Source: Labilithrix luteola
GTDB taxonomy: Bacteria; Myxococcota_A; Polyangia; Polyangiales; Polyangiaceae
Direction: 5' to 3'
Length of the DNA stretch: 5,048 nt
Assembly: GCA_026225435.1 (NCBI GenBank)
Contig: JAMFST010001498.1
Coordinates: 1 to 5,048 of the forward strand
Position 1 is the stretch's first letter; every line of letters starts with the position of its first letter. This document shows positions 1-4,452 of this stretch, piece after piece. The translations under genes and the position numbers were made by a program. A model generated the notes under the pieces. The model was not told the origin of the DNA, searched no databases, and saw only the letters and a list, made by a program, of their open reading frames with translations.

Positions 1-724
1 GCATGATCAGCACGATGGCGATGGCCACCGAGTTACGCGCGCTGTCACGCAGCTGCTTGCCGGCCTTGGGGCCGACCCACTCGACGCGCAGCGCCTGGTC
101 CGGCACCGCAGCGCCTAGCTTGGCGCGCAGGCCGTCCATCAGCTGGTCGCCCTTGGACTGCAGCTGGATCTCCACGCGGTGATCGCGCGGGTTGACCATC
201 TGCGGGTTGGTCGCGCTGACGCGCAGCTTGATGCCGGGGACCGAGGCGATCTGCTTCTTGATCGTCTCGATGTCCGGATCGACGTCGTAGCGGGTGGCGA
301 TCTTGTCGCCGCCCTGGCTGAACTTCACCTCGGTGGCGCGGGCGTTGACAGGGCAGGTCGCGTCGTTGACCGGCGGACCGTCCGTGTAGCAGAGCGCCGT
401 GCGCAGCTTGCCCTTGGAGGAGTCGTCGATGACGCTGATCTCCTGCACGCGGATGAGGAACTGGTGGCTCGCCGCGTCGCCGTCGGAGACGACCTCGGGC
501 GCGGCGAAGCCGGCCGATTCGACGGCGGAGCGAACGGTCGATGCGTCCACCGGCTGGGTGAACGCCACCTCGACCTCGGTGCCACCGCGGAAGTCCGTGC
601 CGTAGTTGGGCCCCGGGTAGAAGCACAGCACCACGGAGGCGAACACGAGGAAGAGCGACAGGGAGATCCAGAATCTCCGCTGTCCCATGAAGTCGATCTG
701 CTTGGTGCCCTTGAAGAGTTCCAT
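1..724 (-). CDS. secF: SecF, protein-export membrane protein (partial, 3' end beyond left edge)
   Basis: SecF is an inner-membrane subunit of the SecDF complex, which uses the proton gradient to help preproteins leave the SecYEG channel on the periplasmic side. I read 241 residues by reverse translation from ATG at 724. The N-terminus (MELFKGTKQIDFMGQRRFW) fits the usual SecF start. TM1 is at about 19-36, followed by the SecF signature GPNYGTDFRGGT at 38-49. VEWVGPKAG at 214-222 matches the conserved segment before TM2, and TM2 begins near 229 as the window ends. The remaining C-terminal spans are missing. The P1 region between DFRGGT and VGPKAG is about 170 residues, against roughly 80 in E. 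coli SecF, and looks like two copies of one fold. C112 and C124 sit in the linker. The gene lies 26 bases downstream of secD. The upstream sequence is purine-rich (AGAAGAAAGA, GAAAGACG) without a strong GGAGG, so coupling to secD translation is plausible. The family call is very secure. Confidence 0.95.
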   Translation of the reverse strand, partial: MELFKGTKQIDFMGQRRFWISLSLFLVFASVVLCFYPGPNYGTDFRGGTEVEVAFTQPVDASTVRSAVESAGFAAPEVVSDGDAASHQFLIRVQEISVIDDSSKGKLRTALCYTDGPPVNDATCPVNARATEVKFSQGGDKIATRYDVDPDIETIKKQIASVPGIKLRVSATNPQMVNPRDHRVEIQLQSKGDQLMDGLRAKLGAAVPDQALRVEWVGPKAGKQLRDSARNSVAIAIVLIM

Positions 725-750
725 CGTCTTTCGATCTTTCTTCTAGGGGC

Positions 751-2772
751 TCAGAACTCGGCGCCGACGGAGAGGCGCTTCACCTTCGCGCCGCGGACCC
801 AGTAGTCGAACACCAGGCGCGTGCAGAAGACGCCGGTGAAGAGGCTGGAGATGATGCCGAAGATGAGCGTGACGGCGAAGCCCTTGACCGGGCCGGAGCC
901 GTACTGCGCGAGGATGAGACCGGAGATGAACACGGTGACGTGCCCGTCGAGGATCGACGAGAAGGCCTTGTCGTAGCCGGCCTCGACCGCCGAGCGAATG
1001 TTGCGACCGGCGCGGAGCTCCTCGCGGATGCGCTCGTTGATGAGCACGTTCGCGTCGACGCTCATGCCGATGGTCAGCGCGAGCCCGGCGATCCCGGGAA
1101 GCGTCATCGTGGCGCTGAGCGCCGCGAGAATGGACATTTGCAGGAGCAGGTTGAAGAGGACCGCGAGGTCCGCGACGAAGCCGCTCTTGCGGTAGTAGAG
1201 CACCATGAAGACGAGCACGAGGCTCGCGCCCACGACCATGCCGGTGACGCCCTTGCCGATGGCGTCGCGGCCGAGGGTCGGGCCGATGAGCGACTCGTTC
1301 GACGGGGTGATGGGCGCCGGGAGCGCGCCGGAGCGGAGCACCAGCTCGAGCTTCCGGGCGTTGGCGACCTGCTGCTCGGGATCGCCCGAGCCCATCGTGA
1401 TGCGCGCCTGACCGCCACCGATCTTGCCGTTGATGACCGGCGCGGAGTCGATGACGTCGTCGAGGATGATGGCGAAGCGGCGCTTGATGTTGGCGCCGGT
1501 GACCTCCTCGAAGCGCTGGGCACCGGCCGGGCTGAAGGAGATGGAGACGAAGTACGTCCCCATGCCCGCCTGCTGGTCCTGCCCGACCTGCGCGTCGGTG
1601 ATGTAGTCACCGGTCACCTCGGCGCGCGAGTACAGGTAGAACGTGCGCCAGCCGTCGTCGGTGGTCTTGCCGGTGTCCTGGTCGTACTCGTTGAGGGCCT
1701 CGTAGCCGACCTGGTGATCGTCGGGGACGTGGAGGGTGGCGGCCCAGGCCTTGAAGCGCTTCAAGCAGTCCTGCGACGACTCGCCTTCGTGCTTGGTCAT
1801 GCGGGCGAAGTGCCCGGTCATGGTCTTGCCGGGACCGATGGGCGCGCTCTCCTGGAAGATGGAGATGCCCTCGCCTTCCGGCAGGGTCTCGTCCTTGATC
1901 TTGCCGAAGAAGTCCGCCTCGTCGTCGACCATCTTGAACTCCAGACGGGCGGTCTTGCGGATGATCTCCTTGATGTCGTCGAAGGCCTTCTGATCCTGGC
2001 CGGGGACCTCGACGATGATGTCCTCGTCACGGGCGGTGACAGCGGCCTCGCGCAGCCCGAGCTCGTCGACGCGCTTCAGGACGGTGTCCCGCGCCTGGGC
2101 GACGGCGCGCTCGCGCAGCTGCGACTCGGCCTCCGCGCGGATCTTGAAGGTCATCTCGTTCGCGCCGGGCCCCTTGGTCTGGGACAGCTCGGTGACGAAC
2201 TTCTTCTGGAAGCGCTCGTCCAGCTTGCCCATGTCCGACGGGTCGGTGAACGACACGCGGATGAGCGCCGTCTCCGGCGTGGCCACGTGGACCTTCGCGT
2301 CCAGCTTCAGCATCTCGTCGTGGTTGAGCAGCCCGTCGCCGGAGTGGATCCCGAGCGACGTCGCCAGCTCCTGGCGCATCTCGTCGGCGAAGTGATCGCG
2401 CTTGTCGCGGATCGCCTCCTCGACTTCCACCGTGTAGACGAGGCGCATGCCGCCCTGGAGATCGAGCCCCTTGACGATCCCGAAGTCGACGCGCCCCTTG
2501 TCACGCAGCCACGCCGGGCAGTGCAGCTTGCCGTCGGCCATGCTGTCGGCCGTCGGGTAGAGCACCAGGCACGATCCGAGGAAGGCGCAGACGGCGAGCC
2601 CCACCTTGAAGCGCCAGGTGCCATCGAGCAGCGGCAGCGCGACGATCAGCGACCAGATGCAGAGGAGCGCCGAGCAGACGATGCCCCAGAACGAGTCTGC
2701 CTGGTAAAAGAGGAAGCCCGCGACCACCCAGACGAGGGCGAAGAGGAGGGCGTTGCGACGGGATGCCTGCAC
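751..2772 (-). CDS. secD: SecD, protein-export membrane protein
   Basis: SecD is the large SecDF subunit, with a periplasmic domain that engages translocating protein and a membrane domain that conducts protons. It has 673 residues, longer than the roughly 615 of E. coli. Hydrophobic segments lie at about 8-25, 30-49 and 55-75. The signature GLDLQGGMRL is at 102-111. The periplasmic P1 domain spans about 112-495, with IIVEVPG at 252-258, LEFKMVD at 277-283 and TGDYITDAQV at 387-396. LIGPTLG is at 495-501. Five C-terminal spans follow, at about 507-527, 532-552, 555-578, 605-623 and 629-653. LPGIAGLALTIGMSVDAN at 558-575 is the classic TM4 motif, and D573 matches the conserved proton-path Asp (E. 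coli D519). The start is GTG at 2772, since the first internal Met codon is residue 78, after the predicted TM3. GGAGA lies 7 bases upstream, inside the yajC end. Family certain; start fairly secure. The N-terminal extra hairpin is unusual. Confidence 0.97.
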   Translation of the reverse strand: MQASRRNALLFALVWVVAGFLFYQADSFWGIVCSALLCIWSLIVALPLLDGTWRFKVGLAVCAFLGSCLVLYPTADSMADGKLHCPAWLRDKGRVDFGIVKGLDLQGGMRLVYTVEVEEAIRDKRDHFADEMRQELATSLGIHSGDGLLNHDEMLKLDAKVHVATPETALIRVSFTDPSDMGKLDERFQKKFVTELSQTKGPGANEMTFKIRAEAESQLRERAVAQARDTVLKRVDELGLREAAVTARDEDIIVEVPGQDQKAFDDIKEIIRKTARLEFKMVDDEADFFGKIKDETLPEGEGISIFQESAPIGPGKTMTGHFARMTKHEGESSQDCLKRFKAWAATLHVPDDHQVGYEALNEYDQDTGKTTDDGWRTFYLYSRAEVTGDYITDAQVGQDQQAGMGTYFVSISFSPAGAQRFEEVTGANIKRRFAIILDDVIDSAPVINGKIGGGQARITMGSGDPEQQVANARKLELVLRSGALPAPITPSNESLIGPTLGRDAIGKGVTGMVVGASLVLVFMVLYYRKSGFVADLAVLFNLLLQMSILAALSATMTLPGIAGLALTIGMSVDANVLINERIREELRAGRNIRSAVEAGYDKAFSSILDGHVTVFISGLILAQYGSGPVKGFAVTLIFGIISSLFTGVFCTRLVFDYWVRGAKVKRLSVGAEF

Positions 2773-2774
2773 TA
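2770..2774 (-). other. yajC/secD one-base stop-start overlap (TAGTG)
   Basis: On the minus strand the yajC stop TAG runs directly into the secD start GTG, with the G at 2772 shared. This layout is typical of translational coupling, in which ribosomes finishing yajC restart on secD and keep subunit amounts linked. The coupling itself is inferred; the overlap is read directly. Confidence 0.85.
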
Positions 2775-3236
2775 TTTCTTCTCCGCGCTCACGATGGCGG
2801 CCGGGGCGGCGCTGCTCTTGGCGTCCTTGAGATCCTTCAGCTTGTCGTCCTTGGCCGCAGCGGCGGCGACGACCGGGAGGAGCTTGTTGGTCATCATCTC
2901 GACGGTGATGCCGGGGGCGAGCTTGACCTTGCTGGTCTTCTCGCCGAGCTCGACGAGCTCGCCGATGAGCCCCGAGTCGCTGGTCACGCGGTCGCCCTTC
3001 TTCATCGCGGCGCGGGCCGCCTCCTCGCGCTTGTTCCCCTTGCGGGAGCTCAGCAGCAGCATCGGCACCATGACGACCAGGAGCAGGATCGGCAAGCTGT
3101 TCATGATCGAGGACGAGCCGCCCGCGGCCGCAGGGGCGGCGTGCGAATCGGGCGCCGGCTGCGTCGTCGCGGTCTGCGGAGCAGCGTTATCGGCCTTGGG
3201 GCCGAGGTTGGTCTGGAACAGCGCGTAGGCACTCAC
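2772..3236 (-). CDS. yajC: YajC, preprotein translocase accessory subunit
   Basis: YajC is a small single-span inner-membrane protein that associates with SecDF. Its exact task is unsettled. This copy has 154 residues if it starts at the GTG at 3236, against about 110 in E. coli. Residues 13-44 are an Ala/Pro/Thr-rich stretch and the membrane span is about 46-62. A basic segment follows (SSRKGNKREE, 63-72), then the YajC core with KKGDRVTSDSGLIGEL at 79-94 and KLAPGITVEMM at 105-115. The tail from 124 onward is Ala/Lys/Asp-rich and low in complexity. I chose the GTG because GGAG lies 8 bases upstream. The frame stays open much further upstream but would run across the divergent control region and over the plus-strand genes. 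ATG at residue 45 would leave only the TM and core, but has no visible ribosome site in its favour. The stop TAG shares its G with the secD GTG start. The motif and the secD-secF context make this call strong. Confidence 0.92.
   Translation of the reverse strand: MSAYALFQTNLGPKADNAAPQTATTQPAPDSHAAPAAAGGSSSIMNSLPILLLVVMVPMLLLSSRKGNKREEAARAAMKKGDRVTSDSGLIGELVELGEKTSKVKLAPGITVEMMTNKLLPVVAAAAAKDDKLKDLKDAKSSAAPAAIVSAEKK
2780..2784 (-). promoter_or_regulatory. Ribosome binding site of secD
   Basis: GGAGA on the minus strand sits 7 bases before the secD GTG and inside the last codons of yajC (Ala-Glu-Lys-Lys). The spacing is good for a Shine-Dalgarno site and supports the GTG start, for which no nearby ATG alternative exists. 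Confidence 0.6.
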
Positions 3237-3244
3237 GAGGGGGG

Positions 3245-3248
3245 CTCC
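3245..3248 (-). promoter_or_regulatory. Ribosome binding site of yajC
   Basis: GGAG on the minus strand, 8 bases before the GTG at 3236. It decides the yajC start, because the frame is open well upstream and the only later Met candidate (residue 45) would remove the N-terminal linker. Confidence 0.6.
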
Positions 3249-3249
3249 G

Positions 3250-3263
3250 TTTCCTGCAGGAAA
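3250..3263. repeat. Perfect 14-bp palindrome TTTCCTGCAGGAAA upstream of yajC
   Basis: All seven base pairs of the dyad match and the symmetry stops cleanly at 3249/3264. It lies two bases upstream of the yajC GGAG, in the divergent region between yajC and the rightward gene. If the -35/-10 pair proposed at 3273-3301 is real, the palindrome falls just inside the start of the transcript. There it could be an operator for a dimeric repressor, or a short RNA hairpin (5-bp stem, UGCA loop) next to the ribosome site. The sequence is seen; the function is inference. Confidence 0.5.
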
Positions 3264-3272
3264 AGCCGTCGC

Positions 3273-3301
3273 GAAGTAGTCTTTCGCCGGCCCCGAGTCA
3301 A
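3273..3301 (-). promoter_or_regulatory. Possible sigma-70-type promoter of the yajC-secD-secF operon
   Basis: On the minus strand TTGACT (3301-3296) matches the -35 consensus at five of six bases. After 17 bases comes TACTTC (3278-3273), a poor -10 match. The position, about 35-40 bases before the yajC ribosome site, is sensible for an operon promoter. The weak -10 keeps the confidence low. Confidence 0.3.
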
Positions 3302-3308
3302 TCCGGGG
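3291..3308. repeat. Inverted repeat CCCCG-N8-CGGGG in the divergent region
   Basis: Five-base arms flank an 8-base spacer that contains the proposed TTGACT -35 hexamer of the yajC promoter (minus strand). Short GC-rich arms are common in such DNA, so chance is possible. The placement around the only good -35 is the reason to record it as a candidate regulator site. Confidence 0.3.
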
Positions 3309-3335
3309 TTCTCCACGCGCCATTCCAGGCCGCGG

Positions 3336-3355
3336 ATGGCGTATATCGGCGCCAT
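3336..3355 (+). repeat. Inverted repeat ATGGCG-N8-CGCCAT spanning two candidate starts
   Basis: Perfect six-base arms flank an 8-base spacer (TATATCGG). The left arm begins with the first candidate ATG of the following gene, and the right arm ends in the first two bases of the second ATG (3354). As RNA it could fold over both start codons. As DNA, the spacer holds TATATC, a -10-like hexamer that would place transcription near 3354. Function unproven. Confidence 0.35.
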
Positions 3356-3635
3356 GCGACGCAGCTTCACCCGCACGCTCGTTCTTCTCTTCGCGCTGGC
3401 GATCCTCTGGGCAACCTACGACAACGTTCTGCGCGCGAACGACGACGTGCAGGCGATGGCCGACCGGGCCGCCTCGATGGTGAAACCACCGGCCGAGAAG
3501 CACGGGATGACCAAGATGGACCGGACGCCGCTCAAGGAGACCTTCGAGTTCACCTGGGCCAGCGGGGTGGTCGCGGTCGAGTGCGGCAGAGCTTACTGGG
3601 TCGCCGGGGACCGCGCCTGCAAGGTCGTTCCGTAG
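3336..3635 (+). CDS. Small membrane-anchored protein of unknown function
   Basis: A 99-residue protein that I do not recognise. The N-terminus has basic residues (MRRSFTR, 7-13), then one hydrophobic segment at about 14-28 (TLVLLFALAILWATY). This is a signal anchor or signal peptide with no clear cleavage site. The remaining 70 residues should be periplasmic: a charged, helix-prone part at 30-65 (VLRANDDVQAMADRAASMV), then a likely beta-rich C-terminal part at 68-99 with C83 and C95, which could form one disulfide. Two in-frame ATGs compete. The one at 3336 has AGG six bases upstream and was chosen. The one at 3354 gives 93 residues with a more typical MRRSF signal start but no ribosome site, so it would need leaderless translation. 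The gene diverges from yajC and is followed after 51 bases by a same-strand gene, probably its operon partner. The hydrophobic pattern and ordinary codon use support it as real. Confidence 0.7.
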   Translation: MAYIGAMRRSFTRTLVLLFALAILWATYDNVLRANDDVQAMADRAASMVKPPAEKHGMTKMDRTPLKETFEFTWASGVVAVECGRAYWVAGDRACKVVP

Positions 3636-3686
3636 TCGTTTCGCGAGGCGGAGAACTTTTGCGCCCGTGAGGCGTCCATCGTTCCC

Positions 3687-4442
3687 ATGCCCTACCGGAA
3701 CGAGGACGAGGTGCTCCGCGAACGCTACCGGACGCTCGAGGGCGAGCTGTCGCTGATGAAGGAGTCGCGCGAGCGGCTCTCCGGGCTGGACGCGCGCGAA
3801 GCCAAGGTGCGCGAGGAGATGGCGGCGTTGACCCGGTCGATCGCGCGGTCGCGTCCGCGGCGCGCCGACGAGACGCCGCTCCTGGCGAACCTGACCGTGG
3901 CCAGCCCCTGCCCGGCGAAGTGGGACGACATGGTCGGCGACGAGCGCACCCGCTTCTGCAGCGGCTGCAAGAAGAACGTCCACAACCTGTCGGCGCTCGA
4001 TGCCGCCGAGGCCGAGGCGCTGCTCCGCGAGAAGAACGGGGAGCTGTGCGTGCGCTACTTCCAGCGCGCCGACGGGACGGTGATGACCCAGGATTGCCCC
4101 GACGGGGTTCGCCGCAAGAAGACCAGGCGGCTGTCGGTGCTCGCGGCCGGCGCGTTCGGGCTGACGGCGAGCGCGTACGGTGCGCTCACGGCGATGGCGT
4201 CGATGGGGAGCCCGTCGCGGCCGGAGATGATGGGGGACGTCGCGCCGCCGACGACGACCGAGGTGCCGCTGATGGGGGCGCCGATGCCGGTCGAGGAGCC
4301 GAGCTCGCAGAGGGTCGACCCACCGGCGCGGGAGAAGATGGGCGAGCCGGGCCCGCTACCGCCGCCGCCGGCGAAGCCCGTGTTGATGGGCCGCGTCGCA
4401 GTGCCGGCGCATCACCCGGCCGCGACGAACGCGACGAAGTAG
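3687..4442 (+). CDS. Coiled-coil, Cys-rich domain, single-span membrane protein with Pro-rich tail
   Basis: A 251-residue protein with four clear parts. Residues 3-55 are highly charged and heptad-like, probably a coiled coil. Residues 70-138 carry a pattern I recognise from uncharacterised proteins of several Gram-negative phyla, of the type PC-x-W-M-RFC-x2-C-V-NLS-AEAEALL-CVR-DGTVMTQDCP. Here the cysteines are C75, C91, C94, C121 and C137, and the set suggests a metal-binding or redox fold. A basic cluster (RRKKTRR, 142-148) precedes a hydrophobic span at about 149-171, so by the positive-inside rule the Cys domain is cytoplasmic. The tail, 172-251, is rich in Pro, Met and Gly, with MG recurring at 173, 182, 196, 218 and 234. 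The role is unknown; a sensor or regulator anchored in the membrane is a guess. The ATG at 3687 is the only early start, and its GAGG lies 14 bases upstream, rather far. It ends three bases before the stop of the opposing gene. Confidence 0.85.
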   Translation: MPYRNEDEVLRERYRTLEGELSLMKESRERLSGLDAREAKVREEMAALTRSIARSRPRRADETPLLANLTVASPCPAKWDDMVGDERTRFCSGCKKNVHNLSALDAAEAEALLREKNGELCVRYFQRADGTVMTQDCPDGVRRKKTRRLSVLAAGAFGLTASAYGALTAMASMGSPSRPEMMGDVAPPTTTEVPLMGAPMPVEEPSSQRVDPPAREKMGEPGPLPPPPAKPVLMGRVAVPAHHPAATNATK

Positions 4443-4452
4443 CGCTCAGCGC
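4442..4452. repeat. GCGCT-C-AGCGC dyad across the convergent stop codons
   Basis: An 11-base near-palindrome covers the last base of the plus-strand stop (TAG), the three-base gap and the minus-strand stop (TGA). It could fold as GCGC-TCA-GCGC, but no T-run follows on either strand, so it is at best a weak, symmetric stop signal and not a standard intrinsic terminator. Confidence 0.25.

Noticed and set aside
179..805. 208-codon plus-strand open frame opposite secF
   Set aside because: It is antisense to the verified SecF reading, crosses the secF/secD junction, and has no recognisable motif.
940..3228. 762-codon plus-strand open frame opposite secD and yajC
   Set aside because: It lies antisense to certain genes, and its product is an Arg/Asp/Val/Leu-rich composition without membrane, domain or motif pattern. 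Long antisense frames are expected opposite GC-rich coding sequence.
3636..3686. Possible terminator or separate promoter between the two plus-strand genes
   Set aside because: I see no stable hairpin followed by a T-run and no convincing -35/-10 pair in these 51 bases, so co-transcription is the simpler reading.
3237..3983. Upstream extension of the yajC frame to 403 codons
   Set aside because: It would run through the divergent control region and antisense to both plus-strand genes. The added part has no YajC similarity, and the GTG at 3236 has its own ribosome site.
4113..4196. Twin-arginine-like signal (TRRLSVLAAG) inside the Cys-domain protein
   Set aside because: It sits mid-protein after a folded-looking domain. 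A basic cluster followed by a membrane span explains it better, and nothing supports a start just before it.
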